This document shows positions 20,101 through 27,666 of a stretch of 64,000 nt of DNA, one piece after another. A program made the position numbers and the translations under genes. This DNA is from Proteus appendicitidis (GTDB lineage: Bacteria > Pseudomonadota > Gammaproteobacteria > Enterobacterales > Enterobacteriaceae): the NCBI RefSeq assembly GCF_030271835.1, contig NZ_CP127389.1, forward strand, positions 3,570,001 to 3,634,000, in the 5' to 3' direction. Under the pieces are notes generated by a model. It was not told where the DNA came from, made no database searches, and saw only the letters and a program-made list of their open reading frames with translations. The first letter of the stretch is position 1, and each line of letters begins with the position of its first letter.

Positions 20101-21026
20101 ATATCTTTTGAAGATAATTCATCATTTAATTTAAGTGTATTAAGTAAGAGTGATATTTCTTCTTCTGCAATAGAATAATATTCCGATAGGAATTTTAAAT
20201 TATTTTTTAAACTGACATATTTATTGCCAAAATTTTTCTCTATTAGTTCATCAATATTATCATCAGAGATTACCTCTGTTAAAATAGCATATAATTCAGG
20301 AGAAATAGATGAGCTAATCGTTGAGATCCATTCTGTATCTAAAATATCTAGATGATCTTTAGCTTTTACCAATTTATCAACTAAGCCATCACGTAATAAT
20401 AATGTTTGTCGAATAGTTTCATAAGGTCGATGATAAGGATTTTCACCCATTACGCGGGTTGTTGCTAACTCTTGAAATAAATCTTTACCACTACCTAATT
20501 TACTCTGCAATGCTGTGGTTAAAATTTGATTTGATAAAGAGAGGGTAGAAACTTCTTTATCCATATTATCTTGAGATAACACTAATTGCGCTAAATCAGG
20601 GCGACGTTTATCCAAATGATAAATTGAATTTTCTGCATCTAAGGCTTTTGCTTCACGATAAAGCTCGGTTAAATAACCAGCCGGTGAAAACATCGATGCA
20701 ACCGATTTAGAATCAACATAATGGTTGTCTCGATTTGGGAGCCAATCACCTAATGCACGGCTTTGTGCTGATTGTGGTTGAACACCTAACATCACGGCAT
20801 TTTGCACTTGTGGGTTATTACGTGCTAAATGATGAGCTTCATTAAGCTTATTAATTTTTGTTGCTTCTTGTGCATGTGTATATAATATTTTTGCCTCATG
20901 CCAACTTAATTTCTCTTCGCTTAATGCACGAATTTCATGAAGTGACAATGGTGCTAATTCTTTTAATGTAATCACTTCTGAAGTAGAAGCGTTCATTTTC
21001 GTTAAAAGTGTATTAATGTTTTTCAT
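14160..21026 (-). CDS. Tc toxin component A (TcdA/TcaAB-type pore and receptor subunit)
   Basis: This 2288-residue TcA subunit should form the pentameric bell-shaped prepore that binds host cells and injects the TcC payload. Residues about 100-180 carry the SpvA/VRP1-type segment (SMFSPAGYLTELYREAKALD). The middle (about 200-1490) holds the helical shell and receptor-binding/neuraminidase-like insertions. The conserved C-terminal part includes NALYFWELFYYTPMMLANVM, a long coiled coil and pore region, and the TcB-binding end (LSDIILHINYTIR). Known TcdA proteins are about 2500 residues, so this one is somewhat short but intact. Unlike loci with split TcaA and TcaB, it is one ORF. The middle third is more AT-rich than both ends. 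It is the first gene of the toxin operon. Confidence 0.96.
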   Translation of the reverse strand: MKNINTLLTKMNASTSEVITLKELAPLSLHEIRALSEEKLSWHEAKILYTHAQEATKINKLNEAHHLARNNPQVQNAVMLGVQPQSAQSRALGDWLPNRDNHYVDSKSVASMFSPAGYLTELYREAKALDAENSIYHLDKRRPDLAQLVLSQDNMDKEVSTLSLSNQILTTALQSKLGSGKDLFQELATTRVMGENPYHRPYETIRQTLLLRDGLVDKLVKAKDHLDILDTEWISTISSSISPELYAILTEVISDDNIDELIEKNFGNKYVSLKNNLKFLSEYYSIAEEEISLLLNTLKLNDELSSKDMLFLNKIIRLHKATGISFDNLIILIKTKNNDNNIDSEIIRSILHVQYIMEKYNINVEQSIVLNGANINQYTLNNSLSLFDVLFNSPPLGENKFIADNKALDFNSSSPNDIIRINTLKRAFHVDDIGIVAMWKLAFGKPTEFTCSIENISLLYRVYLLATVHDLDIYSLSLLLDMLPEPFNKPINKQSLSDDAGNLIYTIDNYCKFIKEYKLSVSELYLMTAKKYDLSYTNEMKNIIEELMNVKFSDDNELTDREIIPCYLPILGYHLSFPSLSVANAVWKYLDSNGTLNLSIDDFKNLVNKDDKTLDDKNNLVTYIQMLCQIISIFTKLGLNENEIYILGEKRLLNYKSVLPNIESIKDISEFHRFYLDKINNKDELINLFRGYGTVSILSKAYGVSDAVIEQIISLLKLGDEIKFDNIKEISSYIDMIKTFNITPNNFSLLTQLKFSTSENKEKDYLNWDRISKVLQSGLNAQQVILLKDKVDEKESVVFSAFYIHQFSELNLLNSDDIYNYLLIDNKVSSEIKTTKIEQAIASIQLYINEFLSLNEKNTNTPVASRQFFRDWDKYNKRYSTWSGISLLAYYPENYVDPTVRIGQTKMMDTLLQTISQNSINSDTIDDAFKTYLTSFEQIANLEVISGYHDGVTLKEGYTYFIGCNASEKASYYWRSADHSKIKKGVMAANAWTEWTKIENGANPYNNLIRPVIFNNRLYVAWIEQKEIENKESENKEKSTSTPLSKQTSYSLNLSHIRYDGTWSTSVNFQLSDNIMDNKKGNFHLSYDQELDKLYFLTYITSDSYKDENKEYQVYSINNEMVFSNVSDSNKEHAKNIYINVKSEFDIAGEELTKNINNSFVLRGELAYSISHDPIDDIKTTDSQNVSLSGSLINGVNVESKNETLSCYLSAFINCNIDYGHLAPGPIQDIFKGLLKDGSMLEDIVYTSGSVGKLLTLSFSGKTDYSYYLGFDIKKNTVYFFIYDNAKGTLIKGSDINNGGDYNVELSFFTKQSNGLLKYTSKNNVAFTLSNELGNFSLQSFLNKETPRFIFYISGEATSQLLMGAYGKQISYPLTINKLNKVSYSDKEIVNDIKITLSSSPDHKVTYSLEQWSNANTSLIEGSNSFNSKNKELKLDVPLSEFNDNGEFILTANVTAVNKSQKIISESQCYFKVSELEHINESIISLKTNKKHAQYISMTVENEPVLVRLNTLFARQLVKRANNGIDAILTLSSQRLPEPALEKGADVPMDFNGANALYFWELFYYTPMMLANVMLEGQNYDEASRWLRYVFNPNGYIDSDTHSYRIWNSQPLLANTAWDKEQLDSTDPDAVAQTDPMHYKLATFMKCLDIFVARGDSAYRLLERDTLNEAKMWYMQALKLLGDETELLGNNVWSAPKLTDAASKTEQPTRAINEESEEAASPRTANSLTSLFLPQINEKLAQYHNTLKARLFNLRHNLSIDGQPLSLPMYATPVDPKMLQNTAVNQSQENGVLPKVMVPVQRFPAILTSAKSAVNQLMQFGNSLFSITERQDAQALAELFATQGSEIILQNIKYQQKTLEEFEYSKKALQDLRLGTKKRLDYYSKLYNQNISTAEQQAMDLYLSSSVLNTASQGLNMAAAAADLIPNIYGMAVGGSRLGAIFNATSIGLQLSGSATRIAADRLSQSEAYRRRREEWGSLRDSAQSELDQFDAQLAALAVRQQAMSLQLDSVKLQQQQTQEHLTFLQNKFTNKALYNWLRGKLMAIYKPFYDLTVSRCRMAEWAYQYDLGETQTFIRPGAWQGNYSGLMAGESLMHNLTQMENSYLEKDKRVLEITKIVSLADVYQGLGSNKFGFEQVAEVINKSKTQLGTAENGITLKNGQLQASIKLSDLAIDKDYPADLGQLRRVKQISVTLPALTGTYQNIRAVLNYGGSAVKPRGCSAIAISHGMNDSGQFQLNFNDDRYLPFEGLPVNDTSTLTLSFPDATDKQKEMLLTLSDIILHINYTIR

Positions 21027-21449
21027 TAAATATTTTCCTAATATAATTTAATTTAAAATTAAGAGAATGGAATCATCATTTCATCTCGAAAATTAAAATA
21101 TCAAGAAAATAAAAATTGAAAATTGAATTTTTTATAACCTATTATTGAGTTTTTTTATTCTTTGTCGGCTAAATGCGATTCTAAATAAGAAAAAAAACAA
21201 GAAAAGAGATGTAAATAACAAACAAAATATGGCAGCATAATACAATCAATCATTTGATTTTATTTTTATCAAAAATATTCTGATTTATTATCAATATTAG
21301 TCGGTAATGTTATTTTTTAAATTATTCGTTATGCTTTTTTTATTTTTAGTCGCGCTAAAATGATTATTGATAAATATCAATATAAAAATTTCATTCAAGA
21401 GGATTATTCATTTTAAATATATATACAAATAAATATGGAGAACGTCTGC
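21027..21449. promoter_or_regulatory. Divergent control region between tcA and the LysR gene
   Basis: This AT-rich region with no ORF separates tcA from its divergent regulator gene and must contain both promoters. A perfect 16-bp inverted repeat (attgata aa tatcaat) at 21366-21381, about 70 bases before the regulator start, has the T-N11-A layout of LysR-type binding sites. Confidence 0.55.
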
Positions 21450-22322
21450 ATGTTTTTCTCACGAAAAATAAATCAGTTCTTTGCCGTTGCGACTTGTCAA
21501 AGCCTAGTAAAAGCAGCGGAACAAATCAATGTTACCCCATCCGCACTACGCCACGGTATTAATGAACTCGAAAACCAAATTGGTAAGTCTCTAATTAAAC
21601 GCTCCAAAAGCGGCATGGATCTTACCCCTGCGGGAAAAACACTTTATGAACGTTTATATCCCTATTATGAAAAAATTAGAAAAATTGAAAATCAGATACT
21701 GACCTCAAATGAGGATAAAATCTCACTCTCCATTAAATTGGATGGTCTTTATTACCCTGATTTAAAAACAAAATTGTTAGAGATCCGACAAAAAAATAAT
21801 CAATACAGCCTGTCTTTAGAAGACGGTTATATCGATGATATTAAAGAGGAACTTTTTGATAAAGAGTTTGATCTTGTGATTTCTTCTCTTGAGTTTGACT
21901 ATCCACAAAAAAATATCAACGCAATCAATTTATGCACACAAAAAGTCGGCTTATTAGTAAATAAGAAGCTCTTTGAACAATATCCCAATACCAAAACATT
22001 TTTTGCCAAAGAAACCTTGATACAAAGAAACAGCACTTTACAAAACCCAATATTCTCAACGATTTTTAGTAAGCTAAAAAATCAAGGTTATCAATACCAT
22101 ACTTTAGGTTTAACAGAAATGGCGGATGTTTTGCACTGCGTTGATGAGGGGGCGGGTTACTGCTTTATGCCTGAAAATATTCATTATATTTCAACCATTA
22201 CAAACGATGAAGTGCAGTTTATTCGTTCTCCTTTTCCTTTTGATATTTTCTTACATCAAAAAGTCTATTTTAAAAAAGAGAATAATAAGAAATTAGCCGA
22301 TATCGCAATGACACTACGTTAA
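21450..22322 (+). CDS. LysR-family regulator, probably of the Tc toxin operon
   Basis: The N-terminal winged helix-turn-helix occupies residues about 1-60 (INQFFAVATCQSLVKAAEQI, then VTPSALRHGINELENQIG). A LysR substrate-binding domain follows. I chose the ATG at 21450 (290 aa) because GGAGA lies 8 bases before it; an upstream in-frame ATG at 21435 has no ribosome site. Divergent placement next to tcA is typical for LysR control of neighbours and parallels TcaR-type regulators of Yersinia Tc loci. The effector molecule is unknown. Confidence 0.85.
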   Translation: MFFSRKINQFFAVATCQSLVKAAEQINVTPSALRHGINELENQIGKSLIKRSKSGMDLTPAGKTLYERLYPYYEKIRKIENQILTSNEDKISLSIKLDGLYYPDLKTKLLEIRQKNNQYSLSLEDGYIDDIKEELFDKEFDLVISSLEFDYPQKNINAINLCTQKVGLLVNKKLFEQYPNTKTFFAKETLIQRNSTLQNPIFSTIFSKLKNQGYQYHTLGLTEMADVLHCVDEGAGYCFMPENIHYISTITNDEVQFIRSPFPFDIFLHQKVYFKKENNKKLADIAMTLR

Positions 22323-22326
22323 TGAC

Positions 22327-22788
22327 TTAAAACAGCGCATTAATCGTGTCAGAGGTAAACCCTCGGTATTGTAGATAACGAATGTGTTTCGCTTTCTCTT
22401 TAAAATCTTTGGGTTGACCACCACCAAATTTTTTTTCATGAACCTCTTGGCAAAGGGTATACCAGTCAGTTTCATCTTCTTCGAAGAGGCGTTCAATAAT
22501 TTCACCAGGGAAACCTTTTACGCGTAATTCTTGACGAATACGCAAAGGACCATAAGATTTGTTTAAATAACTGCGAAAGAAAGCATAAACAGTACGATTA
22601 TCATCAAGATAATGATTTTCTAATAAATGTTCCATCACTTGAGGTAAGCATGTTTCATCAGTGACGGTTTGTGCTTCTCGATCACTTTCTCTTATTCTTC
22701 GCGCTAGGCGACGTTGAAGCTCTACGGTGCCGTAATCACGGCGAGAGAGCATAAAAATAGCGTACTGATAAAGCTCTTGATAGGTCAT
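22327..22788 (-). CDS. recX: RecA-modulating protein RecX
   Basis: This is a small alpha-helical three-helix-repeat protein that caps and limits RecA filament growth. The family pattern is visible: AIFMLSRRDYGTVELQRRLARR, then LLENHYLDDNRTVYAFFRSYL, YGPLRIRQELRVKGFP, and AKHIRYLQYRGFTSDTINALF at the end. It is 153 residues (166 in E. coli). recX normally follows recA in enterics. Here the gene to the right is an unrelated outer-membrane protein on the other strand, so recX has its own promoter. It converges on the LysR gene with only 4 bases between stops. Confidence 0.92.
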   Translation of the reverse strand: MTYQELYQYAIFMLSRRDYGTVELQRRLARRIRESDREAQTVTDETCLPQVMEHLLENHYLDDNRTVYAFFRSYLNKSYGPLRIRQELRVKGFPGEIIERLFEEDETDWYTLCQEVHEKKFGGGQPKDFKEKAKHIRYLQYRGFTSDTINALF

Positions 22789-23150
22789 AACGTTCCTTTA
22801 TTAAAAATAATCCGTCTGAAGCGACCATTATCATAACCGTTTATCACACGAATATCTTATTCCGATGTTTATTTAGTCAATAAAAAGAAAAATTACAGAA
22901 TTAGAATAATAAGAAGAAACGTTATCATTCTTCTTTATAAAAAGATCTTCTACTTTTATTAAGATTAACTTAGAAAATATCGCGTTTTTTCCTTAATAAA
23001 CCCTTAATAATCCTATGATAACGCTAAATATAAGCATCTCTTACTGTATATCGCACTTATAGCTGGTGACCATTAATAAGAAAAAGATTAAAATTTCTGG
23101 CTATTCTTTTACTTACTACTTTCTTTTTAAACATTTTCTGTGGGTTATGT
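22789..23150. other. Divergent intergenic region, recX and envelope operon
   Basis: No gene is seen. It should carry the recX promoter (left) and the promoter of the three-gene envelope operon (right). An 8-bp stem with a 9-base loop (aagaagaa at 22911-22918, ttcttctt at 22928-22935) is the only clear secondary structure. I cannot assign a SOS box with confidence. Confidence 0.4.
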
Positions 23151-24137
23151 ATGAACTTTTCCAATTTAAATAAGGTGGTGTTAACTGCCTCTCTTCTTGC
23201 TACTGGCTTTTCTTATGCTGATAGCGATCGCCCTCTGCTCTCTTTAAGTGTGAGCCAATCCGGCGGTACTGCCTTAAATAGCGAAGGTTCGTTAGATACT
23301 CGCACCCCAGCAAGCCAATCTCGCGTTTTACCTATTTGGGGCGATGAAGCCCGCGCCCGTGGTTATGATTTACCAGAGCCTTTTGGTGCCAGCTATAGCT
23401 ATATGAATCTACGCCAAGATATCATCGTAGATAAAATTGGTTTTATCATGCCTAAAAATCCAGAAACAGCAGACGCGTTAAAAATAGATGCAGGTCATAC
23501 GCGTGAAAAAAGTGAAACCCATATGCTAAAACTCGATAGCTGGGTATTCCCTTTTATGAATGTCTATGGGCTATATGGTCGAACTAAAGGTACATCAAAA
23601 ACAACCCTGAATAGCGGTAGTTTTGGTGGTATTCCTTTACCGTTTATAGAAGGCATGCCTTTTGACCTTGATTTTAAAGGTGATACTTATGGTGGTGGTT
23701 TTACTTTGGCGGGAGGATATAACCAATATTTCGCTACTTTCGATTTAAACTACACCAAAACCAACCTTGATATTTTAGATGGTGATATTAAAGCATTAGT
23801 GATTTCACCGCGTGTGGGTTATGAATTTGTTTTTTCTCCTCTCATTTCTGGTCAAGGTAATACTAAATTACAAGTGTGGACAGGTGCAATGTACCAAGAT
23901 ATTACCCAACGTTTTAAAGGGGATATTAATAAGTTAAACCTTCCACCAGCATTTGCAGGCTTAATCCAAGCATTAGATGATCCTGGCATGAAATTCGATG
24001 TTGAACAGCATCTTGCCCATAAATGGAGCCAAACAGTGGGTGCGCGTTTAGAAGTCACACGTAATTTTAATGTGATCACAGAACTTGGTTTCAACAACCG
24101 TAATAGCTTCTTTGTTTCTGGTGAGTTCCGTTTTTAA
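23151..24137 (+). CDS. Predicted outer-membrane beta-barrel protein of unknown function
   Basis: I do not recognise the family. It has an N-terminal signal peptide (MNFSNLNKVVLTASLLATGFSYA), alternating amphipathic strands with many Gly and aromatic residues, and a terminal Phe (VSGEFRF), all typical of an OM barrel. A segment at residues about 95-150 with DAGHTREKSETHML and WVFPFMNVYGLYGRTKG looks like strand pairs around a loop. The stop overlaps the next ATG by one base (TAATG), so translation is coupled to the D15-type barrel gene. Confidence 0.65.
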   Translation: MNFSNLNKVVLTASLLATGFSYADSDRPLLSLSVSQSGGTALNSEGSLDTRTPASQSRVLPIWGDEARARGYDLPEPFGASYSYMNLRQDIIVDKIGFIMPKNPETADALKIDAGHTREKSETHMLKLDSWVFPFMNVYGLYGRTKGTSKTTLNSGSFGGIPLPFIEGMPFDLDFKGDTYGGGFTLAGGYNQYFATFDLNYTKTNLDILDGDIKALVISPRVGYEFVFSPLISGQGNTKLQVWTGAMYQDITQRFKGDINKLNLPPAFAGLIQALDDPGMKFDVEQHLAHKWSQTVGARLEVTRNFNVITELGFNNRNSFFVSGEFRF

Positions 24138-25279
24138 TGGTTAAATACCCTTTTATTTTGGGGCTGGCATTTGCCAGCCTCTTTATTTCACACACAGCAC
24201 AAGCACAACATTTTCCAGATAGACAACAAATAGACCAATGGTTAGTTGGCTTAGGGGGAGAAAATAGCTTCGACCGCAACAAAACGATCGACTGGGGAAT
24301 ATTGCCTGGCCCCTTTTATACGCCAGAATTAGAGCTTGGTGTGGGCATTGCCCTTGTCGGGCTTTATCAAGCCGATAGTCGCCCTGATAGCAAAATTTCT
24401 TCACTCTCTTTAAGTGGCTTTGGTTCATCAACGGGCGCTTTTGGGATGACCTTTAGCAACTACACTTATCTCGCGGATGATACTTGGCGCTTTTATCTCA
24501 CAGGCTCGTTAAACAATGTGCCAACCAATTATTGGGGAGAGGGTTATCATGAAGGTCGTGTTAAAGATCATTTTGGTGAATACCGCTCTCAAGAATTACA
24601 TTTAACACCGACTTTATTGCGTCAAATCGCCCAAAACACCTATATCGGATTAGGCTGGGACTATTCAAATTTACAAGCCGCAGCCCCAGACGCCCCCTTT
24701 AAAGCGTATATGGATAAACGCGATTTACCTTTGCGCTCCACAAGCTCTGGGTTAAGTCTCCGCTTTACTTACGACAGCCGTGATTTTTTGCCTAATGCGA
24801 GTCAAGGGCAGGCATTTGATATTAGTTATACTCACTATTCTCCGGATACAGGTAGTAATAACCGCTTTAATGCGACACAAATGCAATATAACTACTATTA
24901 TCCTTTAAGTGACAGTGCGGTTTTAGCTTTTGATAATTATGCCCGCTTCACATCAGGCGATGTGCCTTGGAGCCAACTTTCTAAGTTAAGTAATGGGCAC
25001 CAGATGCGCGGTTATTACGAAGGGCGATATCAAGATAATCACGTCTTTTCAACGCAATTAGAGTACCGCCAAAAACTTGATTGGCGTCACGGCATTGCAC
25101 TTTGGATTGGCGGCGGTACGTTAAGTGATCAAGCCCGTGATTTAGGTCAAGGTCATTGGCTACCCAGTGTCGGTGTGGGTTATCGATTTGAATTTAAGCC
25201 ACGCATGAATGTACGTCTCGATTTTGGTATAGGTAAAGAAAGTACAGGATTCTATTTTCAAGTAGGTGAAGCATTTTGA
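24137..25279 (+). CDS. Outer-membrane D15/BamA-type surface antigen barrel without POTRA domains
   Basis: A signal peptide (cleavage near HTAQAQ) is followed by about 50 residues and then a 16-strand-type barrel. The region TSSGLSLRFTYDSRDFLPNAS, with later RYQDNHVFSTQLEYRQ and PSVGVGYRFEFKPRMNVRLD, is typical of the bacterial surface antigen (D15) domain. At 380 residues there is no room for a POTRA array, so it is unlike BamA or TamA and closer to the barrel of patatin-type passengers or stand-alone Omp85-like barrels. It is coupled to both neighbours by one-base stop/start overlaps. Confidence 0.75.
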   Translation: MVKYPFILGLAFASLFISHTAQAQHFPDRQQIDQWLVGLGGENSFDRNKTIDWGILPGPFYTPELELGVGIALVGLYQADSRPDSKISSLSLSGFGSSTGAFGMTFSNYTYLADDTWRFYLTGSLNNVPTNYWGEGYHEGRVKDHFGEYRSQELHLTPTLLRQIAQNTYIGLGWDYSNLQAAAPDAPFKAYMDKRDLPLRSTSSGLSLRFTYDSRDFLPNASQGQAFDISYTHYSPDTGSNNRFNATQMQYNYYYPLSDSAVLAFDNYARFTSGDVPWSQLSKLSNGHQMRGYYEGRYQDNHVFSTQLEYRQKLDWRHGIALWIGGGTLSDQARDLGQGHWLPSVGVGYRFEFKPRMNVRLDFGIGKESTGFYFQVGEAF

Positions 25280-26433
25280 TGTTCAAGCGTTTTCTTTTTA
25301 TCAACACCATGACCTTCTTCTTATTTATTACAGGTTGTACTCAAGTCACACCTGTTAATTCCATTCACGCCAATATGGAAAGCGTCACTAATGAAGAAGC
25401 AGCCCAAGCTTGGCAAACACCACCGCCTCTTACCGCACCTAATGGCTTAAGACCTTGCTGTGCTTTTGGCTATGACTTAAAAGTTAAAGTATTTGAAATA
25501 CCCGTTCCTTTTTATCGTATTGATAATATTGTTGAAGCCTCAAAACTCGGTAGTCATCGTTATAACGACAGTTTTTTGCTCGGCACTGCAGCAGTATTAG
25601 GGATTGGCAGCGAAAGATCGGGTTTAGTTTACTCTCATAAAGGTGGGTTTCTTGATATTGCCCATATTCGTGACACCGCAGATTATACTTATTATCTCTT
25701 TAGTCATATTTATCCTAATTTAGGGCAAGAGTGGACACTGACTCTGAGTGATGAACTCGCACAACGTAAAATACACTTTAATGCTTTTACACCACCTAAA
25801 AATGAAGCACAGCGTTATACCTTAAGTGCCTATCTTGCTGCTCGATTAGGTTATCGTCTTGCAATATGGCATGAGATTGCACAGTGGTATGGTTTTCGTT
25901 CGGTGCCCGGGTTTTCAGAAGGGATATCCGCATTTTCACCCGAAGATCTCTACTCTAACTTGATTGGCGCTCGTCTTTCACTTACCTTGATCCTTAATGG
26001 TTACACCACCAGCCTTGAGCAATATAACCAATCGATGCAGGGCATTATCCCTTCTGCACTTTATCAATTAGAGGCTCAGCCTCGTCAATTAACTCAGCAA
26101 TGGTTTGATGTGATTGATGGGCAATGGTGGGATAGTCAGCAACGTGTACCCGATAAATTTTTAGTTTTAATGCGTGATTATCATATTTCTGATAAACGCT
26201 ATCCGGTCTTACCTTTTGAGGAAATAGCATCGCCTCATTACCTCACATTACCTAGTGCTTATTCCGGTTATATTTTAGAACAATTAGCAGAATTTCAGCT
26301 TTGGCCAACAAATCATATGGAAGATTTACCTCGCCCCAAAAGCTATTGGCGTGAAGCGGATTTTACTGATTTAACAGAAAAAGCACACGAAATTGATGAT
26401 AAAACCAGACCAAAAACAACAAAATTTGACTAA
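25279..26433 (+). CDS. DUF4056-like lipoprotein
   Basis: The ATG at 25279 overlaps the previous stop as TGATG; a TTG three bases earlier is not needed. The signal ends in lipobox FITGC. The body (384 aa) carries a Cys pair in LRPCCAFGYDLKVKV and long conserved-looking stretches (GLVYSHKGGFLDIAHIRDTADYTYYL) that I associate with DUF4056. H198-E199 in AIWHEIAQWYG followed by FSEGISAFSPEDLYSNLIG recalls a zinc-peptidase helix, though it lacks the HExxH second His. Function is unknown. Its place after two OM barrels suggests an outer-membrane-linked role. Confidence 0.7.
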   Translation: MFKRFLFINTMTFFLFITGCTQVTPVNSIHANMESVTNEEAAQAWQTPPPLTAPNGLRPCCAFGYDLKVKVFEIPVPFYRIDNIVEASKLGSHRYNDSFLLGTAAVLGIGSERSGLVYSHKGGFLDIAHIRDTADYTYYLFSHIYPNLGQEWTLTLSDELAQRKIHFNAFTPPKNEAQRYTLSAYLAARLGYRLAIWHEIAQWYGFRSVPGFSEGISAFSPEDLYSNLIGARLSLTLILNGYTTSLEQYNQSMQGIIPSALYQLEAQPRQLTQQWFDVIDGQWWDSQQRVPDKFLVLMRDYHISDKRYPVLPFEEIASPHYLTLPSAYSGYILEQLAEFQLWPTNHMEDLPRPKSYWREADFTDLTEKAHEIDDKTRPKTTKFD

Positions 26434-26708
26434 ATAATAAACAAAATTGACACATTAGAAACCCTTATTTTTGCTAAATTTGGGTTAAGTCACACCTATT
26501 TATATAAGATAAATTTAAGTTTACATAAAAAAAGCACTTTTTGTTAAAGAGAAAAAGAGATTATAAAACGAGGCTTTCCAGTAAACCTTATACATTTATT
26601 TAACAAATCACTCGTAGTTATCCTAATGTGAGGCGATATTTTGTAGCTATGAAAAAAGTAATTTGCTAGTATTCGTTCGATTTTTATCCAGTTAAACGAG
26701 GAGAAGCA

Positions 26709-27503
26709 ATGCCCTCTCAATTGATGAGGACAAGTGCCGTCTTCGCTTTCTTGATTTCACTACTCTTTACTGGTGTAAGCTTTGCTTCAACCAGTACCGG
26801 CAGTTCCCAGATTCTGCAGGCATATTCTTTCAAGAGCACGTCCACACCGTTGCCAGATTTGAAAAAATATCCATCGGGAACACAGCGTAAGAAAGCGTTT
26901 TTAAATGTCGTAGTTCCTATTATTGACAACGTTAATAATAAGATTTTGAGAGATCGTGAGTGGTTACTCGCTCAACGTAAAGCCCAGCACTGGGGCAGCG
27001 CAGAGTTAAAAAAACTGCGTGAGATCTGTCAATACTATGGCGTTACATGTACCAGCCCCAAAAAAGTAAATTGGGATTCGTTATTGACTCGCGTTGACAT
27101 TATTCCGACACACTTTGTCGCAACGCAAGCCGCTACAGAATCAGGTTGGGGCACATCGAAGTTGGCACAGCAAAACAATAACTTATTCGGTATGCGATGT
27201 GGGAGTCAGTCTTGCAATAATGTACCAGGGAAAACCAAAGGCTATGCAGCCTACCCTGATATTGAAGGCTCTGTGATTGCTTATATGCGTAATCTCAATA
27301 CGCACCGCGCCTATAATTCATTGCGCTCCTCAAGAGCACAGCAAAGAATGACGCAACAGCAACTCGACTCTCGCCAGTTAATCACTGACTTGAAAGGTTA
27401 CTCAGAATTGGGTTCAAGTTATAACGATTATCTGACCGAAATGTTCGACTCAAATAAAAAACTGATCACCCAAGTTCAGTTACAGTCGAAACAAGAAAGT
27501 TAG
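26709..27503 (+). CDS. bax: Bax-type N-acetylglucosaminidase family protein
   Basis: A secreted glucosaminidase-domain protein of 264 residues, like E. coli Bax (about 274). A signal peptide (residues 1-27, ending SFA) precedes the domain. The catalytic region reads THFVATQAATESGWGTSKLAQQNNNLFGMRCG, with the expected Glu in ATESGWG, followed by GKTKGYAAYPDIEGSVIAYM. It probably cleaves peptidoglycan glycan strands; its physiological role in E. coli is not settled. An AGGAG site precedes the start and a strong terminator follows. Confidence 0.9.
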   Translation: MPSQLMRTSAVFAFLISLLFTGVSFASTSTGSSQILQAYSFKSTSTPLPDLKKYPSGTQRKKAFLNVVVPIIDNVNNKILRDREWLLAQRKAQHWGSAELKKLREICQYYGVTCTSPKKVNWDSLLTRVDIIPTHFVATQAATESGWGTSKLAQQNNNLFGMRCGSQSCNNVPGKTKGYAAYPDIEGSVIAYMRNLNTHRAYNSLRSSRAQQRMTQQQLDSRQLITDLKGYSELGSSYNDYLTEMFDSNKKLITQVQLQSKQES

Positions 27504-27527
27504 CCCTTAACAGGCTTTCATAGTGTA

Positions 27528-27563
27528 AAAAGCCACTTTTCTTTCTAGAGAAAAGTGGCTTTT
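27528..27563 (+). terminator. bax terminator
   Basis: A 14-bp perfect stem (arms aaaagccacttttc and gaaaagtggctttt) with an 8-base loop is followed by T-rich sequence, 25 bases after the bax stop. It is a strong intrinsic terminator. Confidence 0.92.
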
Positions 27564-27666
27564 ATTTATCACAAGATAATCTTTTGATTGAAAGCCGGCT
27601 TAGAATTCATAATATAGGGGGTAACACGTTTGGTATGACTTTTAAATCACACCCTTAGAGCCATTT

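Noticed and set aside
26440..26520. Terminator after the DUF4056-like gene
   Set aside because: The aaaccc/gggtt pairing leaves a loop of about 17 bases and no T-run follows, so it was not listed.
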